Below, piece by piece: positions 32,956-41,741 of a stretch of 59,013 bases of DNA. The stretch is taken from positions 1 to 59,013 of the forward strand of contig DWXO01000024.1 of the NCBI GenBank assembly GCA_019119165.1, given 5' to 3'. Both the position numbers and the translations under genes were made by a program. A model generated the notes under the pieces. It did not search any database. It worked only from the letters and a program-made list of their open reading frames with translations, and had not been told where the DNA came from. Source of the stretch: Candidatus Flavonifractor intestinigallinarum (GTDB lineage: Bacteria > Bacillota > Clostridia > Oscillospirales > Oscillospiraceae). Numbering within the stretch: the first letter of the stretch is position 1; every line of letters begins with the position of its first letter.

Positions 32956-33010
32956 GACATCAGATGGACACATCTTTTTGCTATCCTGTGGATGAAAGGA
33001 GAGAGGAGCC

Positions 33011-33676
33011 ATGGCGGACCACATTTTGGTGGTGGAGGATGAGAACCGTATCCGTGATATTATCCGGGACTACTTTACCGCCCACGGTCTGGACTGCGAT
33101 TTGGCCCGGGATGGGGAGGAGGCCCTGGATCTGCTGCGGGACCATGACTACGACGCCATGCTGCTGGACGTACTCATGCCCAACCTGGACGGTTTTTCAG
33201 TCTGTCGGGCGGTACGGGCCAAGAGTCAGCTGCCCATCCTCTTTCTCACCGCTTTGGGCAGCGAAGAGGACGTGCTTCAAGGGTATGCTCTGGGAGCGGA
33301 TGATTATGTGACCAAGCCCTTCTCTCTGGCGGTGCTGCTGGCCAAGACAAGGGCGGTGATCCGCCGCAGTCGGGGAGGGGGAGAGACACTGACCTGCGGG
33401 ACCGTCGCCCTGGACCCTGCGGGACATACCTGCACTGTGGCGGGGAGGCCGGTAAGCCTAACCAAACGGGAATATGACCTGCTGCTCTGCCTCATCCGCA
33501 ACAAAGGTCAGGTGCTCAGCCGGGACCAGCTGCTGGACAAGGTGTGGGGCATCGACTTCGAGGGGGGAGAGCGGGCGGTGGATGTGCGGATCAAAAGCCT
33601 GCGCTCCGCCCTGGGGAGCGCAGGAAAGCAGATCAAAACGGTATTCAAGGCAGGGTATCGGATGGAGGGCGGCTGA
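33011..33676 (+). CDS. OmpR/PhoB-family response regulator
   Basis: 221 aa. Receiver domain: acidic pair in VVEDENR, phospho-acceptor Asp in AMLLDVLMPN, lysine in DDYVTKPFS. Winged-helix domain: LTKREYDLLLCLIRNKGQVLSRDQLL and AVDVRIKSLRSAL. GAAAGGAGAGAGG precedes the ATG. A kinase gene starts 1 base after its stop. The target genes are unknown; the downstream membrane protein has its own promoter. Confidence 0.95.
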   Translation: MADHILVVEDENRIRDIIRDYFTAHGLDCDLARDGEEALDLLRDHDYDAMLLDVLMPNLDGFSVCRAVRAKSQLPILFLTALGSEEDVLQGYALGADDYVTKPFSLAVLLAKTRAVIRRSRGGGETLTCGTVALDPAGHTCTVAGRPVSLTKREYDLLLCLIRNKGQVLSRDQLLDKVWGIDFEGGERAVDVRIKSLRSALGSAGKQIKTVFKAGYRMEGG

Positions 33677-33677
33677 T

Positions 33678-35321
33678 ATGAAGGACAAACGGCTGTTTTT
33701 CGGATGCTTTGCCAAGTCGCTGCTGATCTCCCTGCTCCTCTGGGGGGTGGCCATGGGGGCTATGCTCTGGGTCAATCACCAGTGGAGCTGGGAGGATATC
33801 ATCAGTCAGCGGTATGAGCTTCCCAATGCCATCACGCAGGGGACCACCAATTTTACGATCCCTACCGGGTCGGAGGAAGAGGAGATCCAGCCCTGGGAGC
33901 GGGACAGCCTGTCCGTCATGCTGACCATGAACAGCTGCGACACCCTGAAGAAGTACGGCGGGCAGTTCTTTGTACGGGTGTACGACCAGGAAGGGGAGCG
34001 GCTGGGACAGAGCCAGATGCTGGCGGGCCAAGGCGCGGTGTACCAGCCGGATGGGACGTCGGAGATCCGGTATCTCCTCTTTGACCCGGCCCTGACCGAA
34101 GAGGGGCAGATGGCAGCCGCCCGTATTCTGAACGGCTACTCCGACCACAGCTTTTGGACCGGCGAGGCGGGGGATCATGTCGGCACGGACAAAATTGAGC
34201 TGACCGGCTGGGAGGAGGGAGAGGTAATCTATGTCCGGACCCTCACCCTGCACTTTGGGGAAGAGCGGGTGGTGCTGGCCGATTCTGACGCCCAACTCTT
34301 TCCCGACCGGGAGGCGGAGACCTTTCAGGCCGTATGGCTGGAATGCTACTCCGCCCTGATGGGCCGGGGCGGGCCGGAGCGGCGGCTGGAGCAGTATCGG
34401 GACATGGCGGCGCAGGTAGACGCTGTTGAAGCGGACAATCCACGGTGGATGCTTGAACAGTCCAGCACCGTTTACTATGGAAAGGGAAACACTGACCTGA
34501 GGGCCTACGGCGTGCATCCGATGGCCTACAACTATTACCTGCCCGGCGATTATCTCCTGGCCGGCCTGGAGCCGGCGGCCCTGATTACCCTGGGGGCGGC
34601 GGTGGCCCTGGCGCTGTTCACCGCCTGGCTGGAGACCCGGGCCATCCGGCGGGAGCGGGCCTTTACCCGGGCGGCGGCCCATGAACTGAAAACGCCTCTG
34701 GCGGTGCTCCGCACCCACGCCGAGGCCCTGCGGGAGGACATCGACCCCGCCAAGCGGGGCCAGTACCTGGACACTGTGGTGGCCGAGAGCGACCGGATGG
34801 CCGCCCTGGTAGGCAGCCTGATGGACCTGGCCCGGCTGGAGCGCGGCGGCAGGGTGGAGCGGGAGCCACTGGATCTGACCGCACTGGTGGAGAATGGTGC
34901 TGCCCGGCTGTCCCTGCTGGCGGAGGAAAAGAACATTGAACTGCGTACCCAACTGGCACCGGCGTCCATGCTGGGGGACCGGCTGCGGCTGGAGGAGGTG
35001 GTGGACAATCTGGCGGACAATGCCCTGCGCCACTGCACCCCCGGCGGCGCGGTGACCGTTTCCCTGGCCCAAAAGGGACGGCGGATCACGCTGACCGTGG
35101 ACAACGACGGCGCGCCCATCCCGCAAAAACATCTGGACCGCCTGTTTGAGCCCTTCTACCGGGGGGACGAAGGCCGCAGCCGGGCGGACGGAGGTACCGG
35201 CCTGGGTCTGGCCATTGTCCGGGCCGCGGTGGAGGCCCATGGAGGCCGCTGCTGGGCGGTCAACCGTACGGGAGGCGTGACCTTTACGGTGGTGCTGCCC
35301 GGGTTGCAATCGAAAATATGA
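33678..35321 (+). CDS. Membrane sensor histidine kinase
   Basis: 547 aa. An N-terminal membrane helix (SLLISLLLWGVAMGAMLWV) and a second helix (about 295-315, PAALITLGAAVALALFTAWL) bracket a large extracytoplasmic domain of about 260 residues. No HAMP is obvious. HisKA has AAAHELKTPLAVLRTH; the HATPase has LADNALRHC, VDNDGAPIPQKHLD and GTGLGLAIV. The ATG at 33678 sits next to the regulator stop. The large sensor region has no recognised fold. Confidence 0.93.
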   Translation: MKDKRLFFGCFAKSLLISLLLWGVAMGAMLWVNHQWSWEDIISQRYELPNAITQGTTNFTIPTGSEEEEIQPWERDSLSVMLTMNSCDTLKKYGGQFFVRVYDQEGERLGQSQMLAGQGAVYQPDGTSEIRYLLFDPALTEEGQMAAARILNGYSDHSFWTGEAGDHVGTDKIELTGWEEGEVIYVRTLTLHFGEERVVLADSDAQLFPDREAETFQAVWLECYSALMGRGGPERRLEQYRDMAAQVDAVEADNPRWMLEQSSTVYYGKGNTDLRAYGVHPMAYNYYLPGDYLLAGLEPAALITLGAAVALALFTAWLETRAIRRERAFTRAAAHELKTPLAVLRTHAEALREDIDPAKRGQYLDTVVAESDRMAALVGSLMDLARLERGGRVEREPLDLTALVENGAARLSLLAEEKNIELRTQLAPASMLGDRLRLEEVVDNLADNALRHCTPGGAVTVSLAQKGRRITLTVDNDGAPIPQKHLDRLFEPFYRGDEGRSRADGGTGLGLAIVRAAVEAHGGRCWAVNRTGGVTFTVVLPGLQSKI

Positions 35322-35332
35322 TGTGGTATTAT
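35304..35332 (+). promoter_or_regulatory. Promoter of the DUF975-like gene
   Basis: -35 TTGCAA, 17-bp spacer, -10 TATTAT, overlapping the kinase stop. The ATG at 35369 follows GTGAGGGA. Confidence 0.65.
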
Positions 35333-35368
35333 TTCCTCAATTATAAAAATAGATTGTGAGGGAATACC

Positions 35369-36196
35369 ATGGGATATGACCGTCCTCAGTCCAAGTGGCT
35401 GGCTCGGGACGCCATGCGGGGGGCCTATCCCCACCCCATGCTGGTGACGCTGGTGTATGTGCTGCTCACCGGCATACTGGGCAGCATCGTGATGAATTTT
35501 GTGGCGGAGCCCTTTCAGGCGGCCTATTTTTACCTGACAAAGACTGATTATGAGGTGAACGAGATCCTGACAGCCATCTTTACCCCCCAGCGTATCGCGG
35601 TGATCGCGGCCATGGAGTTGCTGCTGGCACTGTACCGCTGGGTGATGGATTACGGATATGTCTCCTATACTCTGCGGCTGGCCCGGCGGGAGCGGCCCGG
35701 CTACCGCAATCTGCTGGACGGCTTTTACACCATAGGCCGGGCGCTGGCGGTGAATGTTCTCTCCGCCCTGTTCGTGCTGCTGTGGGGGCTTATCGGCATG
35801 GCGGTCTACGCGGGCTTTGTGTTCCTGGCCTATCTGACCCACAGCGGTATGCTGATTCTGGTGGGCGCTCTGATCATGCTGGTCTGGATGATCGCCGTAT
35901 CCTACCGCTACCGTCTGGCGGTCTACTTCCTGCTGGATCACCCGGAGATGGGGGCCCTGGAGGCCATCGGCCACAGCAAGCGGGCCATGCGGGGCAATGT
36001 GACGGCCCTGTTTGTACAGGACCTGTCCTTCCTGGGGTGGCTGCTCCTGACTCCCTTCACCCTGGGGATTCTGAGCCTGTGGATCGGCCCCTATATGGGG
36101 GCGGCGGAGGCCAATTTCTACAGCTGGGTGGTATACGGCTCCTTCCCGGAGCGGCCCCAGCCCAGCGGCTGGAGCGGACCCTACAGCGGATTTTAA
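35369..36196 (+). CDS. DUF975-like multi-spanning membrane protein
   Basis: 275 aa with about five to six hydrophobic segments. It has the DUF975 pattern of an amphipathic start, SYTLRLARRERPGYRNLLDGF between helices, and YRYRLAVYFLLDHPEMGALEAIGHSKRAMRGN before the last helices. Function is unknown. It follows a two-component system and could be a target, but it has its own promoter and its 3' end abuts the cobalamin riboswitch promoter. Confidence 0.85.
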   Translation: MGYDRPQSKWLARDAMRGAYPHPMLVTLVYVLLTGILGSIVMNFVAEPFQAAYFYLTKTDYEVNEILTAIFTPQRIAVIAAMELLLALYRWVMDYGYVSYTLRLARRERPGYRNLLDGFYTIGRALAVNVLSALFVLLWGLIGMAVYAGFVFLAYLTHSGMLILVGALIMLVWMIAVSYRYRLAVYFLLDHPEMGALEAIGHSKRAMRGNVTALFVQDLSFLGWLLLTPFTLGILSLWIGPYMGAAEANFYSWVVYGSFPERPQPSGWSGPYSGF

Positions 36197-36208
36197 GTCA
36201 GACAGGCA

Positions 36209-36236
36209 TTGTAATTTCAGATAAAACTGCTATAAT
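36209..36236 (+). promoter_or_regulatory. Promoter of the cobalamin riboswitch transcript
   Basis: -35 TTGTAA, 16-bp spacer, -10 TATAAT, about 27 bases before the aptamer. Confidence 0.75.
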
Positions 36237-36262
36237 AGAGGCAACAACTGAATCCAATCAGC

Positions 36263-36427
36263 GGTTGGTAGCTGTCCGCCCACGGGGCGGAGCTTTCAAT
36301 GGGAATGCGGTGCGAATCCGCAGCAGCCCTCTCTACTGTAAGGATGACGAGCGCTCACAAGGTCACTGTCCGGCTGACGGATGGGAAGACGGGCGTAAGG
36401 TGGAGTCCAAGCCAGGAGACCAGCCAG
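36263..36427 (+). promoter_or_regulatory. Cobalamin (B12) riboswitch
   Basis: The conserved core is readable: AATGGGAATGCGGTGCGAAT with a CCGCAGCAGCCC pairing partner, CTACTGTAAGG, and the B12 box AAGCCAGGAGACCAGCC. A GC-rich TGACGCGC/GCGCGTCA stem (about 36437-36471) and a terminator at 36497 form the expression platform. Cobalamin should switch off the genes downstream, none of which is a known B12 gene. Confidence 0.95.
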
Positions 36428-36496
36428 CCGCGAAGGTGACGCGCGTGTTCGGCGGGGAAAGGGCGCGTCATGACAGCCCAGGCACTGTGCGAATGT

Positions 36497-36530
36497 AAAA
36501 GAGTTTCCCGTCGGGGAAACTCTTTTCTTT
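36497..36530 (+). terminator. Terminator of the cobalamin riboswitch
   Basis: AAAAGAGTTTCCC/GGGAAACTCTTTT with a GTCG loop, then CTTTT. It lies about 65 bases before the first gene, where a riboswitch-controlled terminator is expected. Confidence 0.9.
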
Positions 36531-36595
36531 TGCCCGGCCTGAATTTGAGACGTCCCCGCCCACACCCATTTGCAGCGGCAGGGAGGCGGCAAAAC

Positions 36596-37255
36596 ATGAA
36601 TCAGATCGGAAAGAACAGATTGTCCCAGCGGGAACTGAATGGATATCGCCAGTGGCTGGCGGAGCTGGAGGAGGAGATGAGCGACACCCCCGGCCTGTCT
36701 CAACGGCTGGACGGGGACCTGACCCTCTATTTTTCACCGGAATGTCCCATCGGCAGGCAGGTGTACACCAGCTTTTCCGACGAGGAGCTGCTGGAGCCGC
36801 TGGTGGAGACCATGGAGGGGCGGAACGGCTCGCCCCGGCCGGAGCGGCTGCTGTGCGTCTACCGCTGGTACCTGGAAAAACGCTTCGGCTCCCTCCACCA
36901 TGCCTGCTGGCGGGCCCGAGGCAGAAGCCGCCAGAAGGCGGCCGAGGGGATGTGGCCGGCGGACTGGCCGGAGCGGGTGGACATAGAGCCTTTTTTGGAG
37001 CGGTGCGCCTCCCGGGGCCTGATCCTGGACGGCGACGACCGGGCCGGGCTTGGGACCTACTGCGCCATGGTGCGTCGGACAGGCCAGCCCCCCAGCCGGA
37101 CGGACCTGCCGGAGGAGGTGAGCCGCCTGTTTGAGCGGGCGGGCTGCACCTGGCAGACCGGGCTGGAGCTGCTGGGCATCCCGGCGCTGAGCAAATCGGT
37201 GCGCCGGCATATGCGCCGCTATTGGGCCGGGGCGGCGGAGAAGAACCAGGCCTGA
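36596..37255 (+). CDS. Unknown protein under B12 riboswitch control, HNH-repeat-like helices
   Basis: 219 aa. I do not recognise a characterised family. Two stretches resemble the small helical repeats found beside HNH and homing endonucleases: SDEELLEPLVETMEG with YLEKRFGSLHHACWRARG, and MVRRTGQPPSRTDLP with LFERAGCTWQTGLELLGI. No nuclease motif is visible, so a DNA- or RNA-binding role is only a guess. It is Arg-rich. The ATG at 36596 has GGGAGG; an upstream extension to 36470 would run through the terminator and is rejected. It is the first gene after a cobalamin riboswitch. Confidence 0.8.
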   Translation: MNQIGKNRLSQRELNGYRQWLAELEEEMSDTPGLSQRLDGDLTLYFSPECPIGRQVYTSFSDEELLEPLVETMEGRNGSPRPERLLCVYRWYLEKRFGSLHHACWRARGRSRQKAAEGMWPADWPERVDIEPFLERCASRGLILDGDDRAGLGTYCAMVRRTGQPPSRTDLPEEVSRLFERAGCTWQTGLELLGIPALSKSVRRHMRRYWAGAAEKNQA

Positions 37256-37349
37256 GCACCACCGGGGAAACTCCTGAATAGGATGGGCTGTGCGCTGCCC
37301 GGCAGCGCACAGGCTGATTTCATCAGACCATCATACAGGAGGATATGTT

Positions 37350-38210
37350 ATGGCGGACATCAAGCAGGACCTTCTCGGCCTGGAGTACAGCGCCAGCTTT
37401 ACGCTGCAAGGCATCCAGGAGGCGGACATCAACCTGGAGCTGCCTCCGGTATCGGGCGGTTCCGCCACAGTATATGGTACGGTGACCGACGGCACGGACC
37501 CTCTGGCCGACGCCACCGTCAAGCTGTTTGACAGCACCGGAGCGCCCTTCCAGCATACCCTGACCGACGCCAGCGGTCAGTATTCCATGAGCGGCATCCC
37601 CGCGGGCACCTATACCATCGCCGCGGTCAAGGACGGCTACCGCCTCAGCGGGGCGCTGGGCGTGACGCTGGCAGCCAGCGACACCACCCAGATGAACCTG
37701 ACCTGTACGGCGGACGCCACGCTGACCCTGGGCGCCATCGCCGGCACCATCACCACCCTTGTGGGGACGGGGCTGACTCCCATGGCGGGGGCCAAGATCA
37801 CCCTGAAGGACAGCAACGGCGCGGTGGTGGCATCCACCTACTCGGCAGACGACGGCGAGTTCCTGTTTTACGACGTGGCTGACGGGCTCTATACCATGCT
37901 GGCCTCGGCGGAGGGTTATCTGACCTCCGCGCCCATGGCGGTCACCATCACCGGCGGCTCCATTGCCAACGTGACCATGTCTCTGACGGTGGACACCCGC
38001 ACCTACAACGGCACCGTCAGCGGCGTGATCCGGGACCAGAAGGGCACCGCTGTGGCCGGCTGCTTCGTGGGTTTGTACCAGATAACCGGGACCGGCGCCG
38101 GGGCGACGGAGACCCTGATCGCCACCACCAAGACCAATGCCGAGGGGAAGTATCTCTTTGGCGGCGTGGTGGGCGGCCAGTACCTGGTCAAGGCCAAGCT
38201 GGAGCAGTAA
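37350..38210 (+). CDS. Carboxypeptidase-regulatory-like (Cna-B-like) repeat protein
   Basis: 286 aa. About three beta-sandwich repeats are visible, each with a G.V.....P...A.V.L pattern followed by T...G.Y....I..G.Y: VYGTVTDGTDPLADATVKLF, AGAKITLKDSNGAVVASTYS and VSGVIRDQKGTAVAGCFVGL. No signal peptide, anchor or catalytic site is seen, so it may stay in the cell or be a scaffold. CAGGAGG precedes the ATG at 37350. It lies 94 bases after the previous gene, with a TGTGCGCTGCC palindrome (37289-37311) between. Confidence 0.86.
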   Translation: MADIKQDLLGLEYSASFTLQGIQEADINLELPPVSGGSATVYGTVTDGTDPLADATVKLFDSTGAPFQHTLTDASGQYSMSGIPAGTYTIAAVKDGYRLSGALGVTLAASDTTQMNLTCTADATLTLGAIAGTITTLVGTGLTPMAGAKITLKDSNGAVVASTYSADDGEFLFYDVADGLYTMLASAEGYLTSAPMAVTITGGSIANVTMSLTVDTRTYNGTVSGVIRDQKGTAVAGCFVGLYQITGTGAGATETLIATTKTNAEGKYLFGGVVGGQYLVKAKLEQ

Positions 38211-38299
38211 TTGGCGGACTTCCCTTTTATCTGTGAGGATCGGGGGAGCGGGAGGAATCCCTCTGCCGGACCCCCGGCTTTACCCTGTGTTCCGTCCGG

Positions 38300-38572
38300 G
38301 TGCTGGTGTGCCATCCCTGCTGGAGGGATGGCTTGATCCTGTGTCCGCGGCATAAATGCGACTGCTGGGTGCGGCGGGCGGCGGGGGAGACCCTGTTCGG
38401 CTTTCTGCCGCCGGGGCGGTATCTGCTGGCGCTGACCAGAGAGCGGCATACCCTGTGCCGTCTGGGCCTGTCCCTGCCGCCGGGGGCCAACGTGACGGTG
38501 CGTCTGGACCCGGAGGAGAGGACCTGGAGCTGGCGGCGGGAGCTGTTCCACTGCTTCTATAACCAAGGGTAA
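38300..38572 (+). CDS. Small Cys-rich protein, possible prealbumin-like fold
   Basis: About 90 aa from GTG 38300, but the open frame extends upstream to 38237 without a good start, so the 5' end is unsure. The first part is dense in cysteine (CHPCW, then CPRHKCDCW). The rest, LFGFLPPGRYLLAL and LSLPPGANVTVRLDPEE, looks like one beta-sandwich repeat similar to the gene before it. A terminator follows directly. It may be a fused or decayed fragment of that family. Confidence 0.5.
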   Translation: MLVCHPCWRDGLILCPRHKCDCWVRRAAGETLFGFLPPGRYLLALTRERHTLCRLGLSLPPGANVTVRLDPEERTWSWRRELFHCFYNQG

Positions 38573-38579
38573 CGACAGT

Positions 38580-38613
38580 CCGTCAGGTCCTGTGGGACCT
38601 GACGGGCTTTTCT
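38580..38613 (+). terminator. Terminator of the B12-controlled unit
   Basis: CCGTCAGGTCC/GGACCTGACGG with a 4-base loop and a T-rich tail (GCTTTTCT). Confidence 0.85.
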
Positions 38614-38614
38614 C

Positions 38615-38643
38615 TTGTATGGGGCGGGGAAAGCTGGTATACT
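38615..38643 (+). promoter_or_regulatory. Promoter of polA
   Basis: -35 TTGTAT, 17-bp spacer, -10 TATACT, 50 bases before the polA start. Confidence 0.68.
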
Positions 38644-38693
38644 ATATCGTGAGATTTTATGTCCGGGCATACCGGGCGGCAGGAGGTCCTTTC

Positions 38694-41354
38694 ATGAAGC
38701 TCATGGTCATCGACGGTAATTCCATCATCAACCGGGCCTTTTACGGTATCCGGCTGCTTACTACCAAGGACGGCACCCCCACCAACGCCGTCTACGGCTT
38801 TGTGAACATCCTGCTCAAGCTGATCGATGAGGAGGGGCCTGACGCCCTGTGTGTCACCTTCGACCGGAAGGCCCCCACCTTCCGCCACCTGGCCTACGAG
38901 GGCTACAAGGCCCAGCGGAAGGGGATGCCAGACGAGCTGGCCGCCCAGCTGCCCATCCTGAAGGACGTGCTGGCCGCCATGAATATCCCCCGGTATGAGC
39001 TGGACGGCTGGGAGGCCGACGATCTCATCGGCACCATCTCGGTGAAGGACACCGCCGCCGGGTGGGACACCGTTATCGTCACCGGCGACAAGGACTCCCT
39101 CCAGTTGGTCACCGACACCACACGGGTGAAGCTGGTGTCCACCCGTATGGGCCAGACCACCACAAAGGAGATGACCCCCGAGACCTTCCGGGAGGCCTAC
39201 GGCTTCGAGCCCATCCATATGGTGGACCTGAAAGCCCTGATGGGGGATACCAGCGACAACATTCCCGGCGTCAAGGGCATTGGGGAAAAGACCGCCATGG
39301 ACCTGATCCAACGCTACCATAGCGTGGAAGCCATTTATCAGGATCTGGACGGGGTGGAGGCCAAGCCCGCCGTACTGAAAAAGCTGGCCGAGGGGGCGGA
39401 CCAGGCAAAAATGTCCTACGACCTGGCCCTGATCCACTGTGACGCCCCCATCGACTTTACCCCCGAGGCCAACCTGCGGCAGGAGCCCAATGCCCCCGCC
39501 CTGTACGAGCTCTTTCTCAAGCTGGAGTTTAACAAGCTCATCGATAAGCTGGGCCTGAACGCCCCCCAGGGGGAGGTACAGCAGGAGGAGCAGTTCACCG
39601 GCACCTGCACCAGTGAGGAGGTTGCCGACCCCGCCCGGGCGGAGGAACTGCTGGCCATCTGGCGGCAGCAGGACAGCGTAGATGTGCTGGCTCTGCCCTC
39701 CCTGGATGTGGTTGTGGTGGAGCACTGGGAAAATGAGCATGACAGCCACGCCGCCATTCTCCGGGCGGACAAGCTGGAGGGGTACAACGGCGTTTTGAAG
39801 GGCCTTTTTTCCTCCGACATCAAAAAGAATACCCACGATGTGAAAACCCTGCTGTCCCGGCTGCTGGACGAGGGTATTGAGGGGGGCGGCTTCGTCTTTG
39901 ATACGGCTCTGGCCGCCTATCTGCTGGCTCCCACCGACGGCAGCTATGAGTTGGAGACCCTGGGTATGCGGTGGTTCAACCATGAGTATGCCAAGGCCAA
40001 GGACACCTATCTGGCCAAGGACGCCTTCACCCCTCTGGCCGATCCAACGGCGGCTCTGGCCGCCCTGCTGTCCCACTGTGCCCTGATCGGGGCGCTGAAG
40101 GAGGCCATGGCCCCCAGGCTCACCGAGCTGGGTATGGACAAGCTGTACTATGAGGTGGAGCTGCCCCTGTGCCCGGTGCTGGCCGGGATGGAGCACGCCG
40201 GGGTGCTGGTGGACCGGAGCGCCCTCACCGCCTTCGGCCAGATGCTGGATGAGCGCATCCAGGCCGACGAGGCCCTCATTTATGAACTGGCGGGGGAGCA
40301 GTTCAACATCAATTCCACCCAGCAGTTCGGAAAGATCCTCTTTGACAAACTGGGCCTGCCTCCGGTGAAAAAGACCAAGACGGGCTATTCCACCAACGCC
40401 GAGGTATTGGAGAAGCTGCGGGACAAGCACCCCATCGTGGAGGCGGTGCTGGACTACCGGCAGCTGGCCAAGCTGAAATCCACCTATGTGGACGGGCTCA
40501 CCAAGGTCATCGCCGCCGACGGGCGTATCCACACCTCCTTCCAAAATACCGTCACAGCCACCGGGCGGCTTAGTTCCACCGAGCCCAATCTGCAAAACAT
40601 CCCCGTTCGCACCGAACTGGGGGCGGAGCTGCGAAAGATGTTTGTGGCCCCGGCGGGGAAGATGCTGGTGGACGCCGACTACTCCCAGATCGAGCTGCGG
40701 CTGCTGGCCCACATCGCCGGGGACGAGCACATGATCGCTGCCTTCCGCTCCGGGGAGGACATCCACACCGTTACCGCCTCCCAGGTGTTCGGGGTGGCGC
40801 CTGAGGATGTGACCCACGAGATGCGCCGCCAGGCCAAGGCGGTGAACTTCGGCATCGTCTACGGTATCTCCGACTTCTCCCTGTCCCAGGACATCGGGGT
40901 GACCCGGGCGGAGGCCAAGGCGTATATGGAGAAATATTTTGAGAAGTATTCCGGCGTCCACGCCTATATGACCCAGGTGGTGGAGCGGGCCAAGGCCGAC
41001 GGCTATGTATCCACCCTCATGGGCCGCCGCCGGTGGCTGCCCGAGCTGAAATCCTCCAACTTCAATATGCGCTCCTTCGGGGAGCGGGTGGCGCTGAATA
41101 TGCCCATCCAGGGCACCGCCGCTGACATCATCAAGCTGGCCATGATCCGGGTGGCGGACAAGCTGCGCTCCGAGGGCCTGGAGGCCCGGCTTATCCTCCA
41201 GGTCCACGATGAGCTCATCGTGGAGTGCCCGGAAGGTGAGACCGAGCGGGTCAAGAACCTGCTGGAGAGAGAGATGGAGCAGGTGGTGGAACTGGCCCTG
41301 CCTCTCATTGCCGAGGCCCACGCCGGCAAGAGCTGGGCGGAGGCCAAGGGCTAA
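38694..41354 (+). CDS. polA: DNA polymerase I
   Basis: 886 aa. It fills gaps and removes RNA primers. The 5' nuclease domain (about 1-290) has VIDGNSIINRAFYG, VTFDRKAPTFRH, WEADDLIG, VTGDKDSLQLV and DNIPGVKGIGEKTA. A 3'-5' exonuclease-like region (about 300-480) lacks the DxE metal-binding motif I, so proofreading is probably absent, as in many Firmicutes. The polymerase part has motif A DADYSQIELRLLAH (about 660), motif B RRQAKAVNFGIVYG (about 711) and motif C QVHDELIVE (about 837). AGGAGG precedes ATG 38694. Confidence 0.97.
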   Translation: MKLMVIDGNSIINRAFYGIRLLTTKDGTPTNAVYGFVNILLKLIDEEGPDALCVTFDRKAPTFRHLAYEGYKAQRKGMPDELAAQLPILKDVLAAMNIPRYELDGWEADDLIGTISVKDTAAGWDTVIVTGDKDSLQLVTDTTRVKLVSTRMGQTTTKEMTPETFREAYGFEPIHMVDLKALMGDTSDNIPGVKGIGEKTAMDLIQRYHSVEAIYQDLDGVEAKPAVLKKLAEGADQAKMSYDLALIHCDAPIDFTPEANLRQEPNAPALYELFLKLEFNKLIDKLGLNAPQGEVQQEEQFTGTCTSEEVADPARAEELLAIWRQQDSVDVLALPSLDVVVVEHWENEHDSHAAILRADKLEGYNGVLKGLFSSDIKKNTHDVKTLLSRLLDEGIEGGGFVFDTALAAYLLAPTDGSYELETLGMRWFNHEYAKAKDTYLAKDAFTPLADPTAALAALLSHCALIGALKEAMAPRLTELGMDKLYYEVELPLCPVLAGMEHAGVLVDRSALTAFGQMLDERIQADEALIYELAGEQFNINSTQQFGKILFDKLGLPPVKKTKTGYSTNAEVLEKLRDKHPIVEAVLDYRQLAKLKSTYVDGLTKVIAADGRIHTSFQNTVTATGRLSSTEPNLQNIPVRTELGAELRKMFVAPAGKMLVDADYSQIELRLLAHIAGDEHMIAAFRSGEDIHTVTASQVFGVAPEDVTHEMRRQAKAVNFGIVYGISDFSLSQDIGVTRAEAKAYMEKYFEKYSGVHAYMTQVVERAKADGYVSTLMGRRRWLPELKSSNFNMRSFGERVALNMPIQGTAADIIKLAMIRVADKLRSEGLEARLILQVHDELIVECPEGETERVKNLLEREMEQVVELALPLIAEAHAGKSWAEAKG

Positions 41355-41412
41355 GAAAGATGCACTTGATAGAATTGACATCCGTCCCGTGCCATGGTGG
41401 AGGAGGGAGAAC

Positions 41413-41655
41413 ATGAGTCTGTTAGAACACGCCTTGCTGTGTCTGGTCGGTGGAGGGTTGACCGCCCTGGGGGTGTTAATGCTGGTGCGGCCGGAGTGGA
41501 TGTGGAAGCTGGAACACTGGTGGGATACCGTGGGGGGTGAGCCGTCTGACTTGTACCTTTCCATCATGCGGGTAAGCGGTACCTTGGTGCTTATCTCCTG
41601 CGGGCTGTTTACACTGGGGGCATTGATTGTCCTGGTGGTGCGACTGTTTTCATAG
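41413..41655 (+). CDS. Small two-helix membrane protein
   Basis: 80 aa. Two hydrophobic helices (ALLCLVGGGLTALGVLMLV and VSGTLVLISCGLFTLGALIV) flank a polar loop rich in Trp and acidic residues (EWMWKLEHWWDTVGGEPSDL). AGGAGGGAG precedes the ATG at 41413. It lies 58 bases after polA. Function unknown; similar small proteins occur widely in this group. Confidence 0.8.
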   Translation: MSLLEHALLCLVGGGLTALGVLMLVRPEWMWKLEHWWDTVGGEPSDLYLSIMRVSGTLVLISCGLFTLGALIVLVVRLFS

Positions 41656-41741
41656 ATAGATTAGGTTTTGGCACGCTGGCAGGGACGGTGCCGTATTTGT
41701 CCCTGCAAATCATATGTGTTATGTTTTAAGGAGCGATCTTT

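Noticed and set aside
32976-33000. Promoter for the second two-component system
   Set aside because: TTGACA at about 32954 has no -10 box at 16-18 bases, and TATCCT is too far away.
36470-36595. N-terminal extension of the 219-aa unknown gene
   Set aside because: It would be translated through the riboswitch terminator and has no ribosome binding site. ATG 36596 has GGGAGG.
38583-41567. 994-codon open frame on the minus strand opposite polA
   Set aside because: It mirrors polA codons in a GC-rich genome, is full of Gly/His/Leu runs and has no family features. polA is certain.
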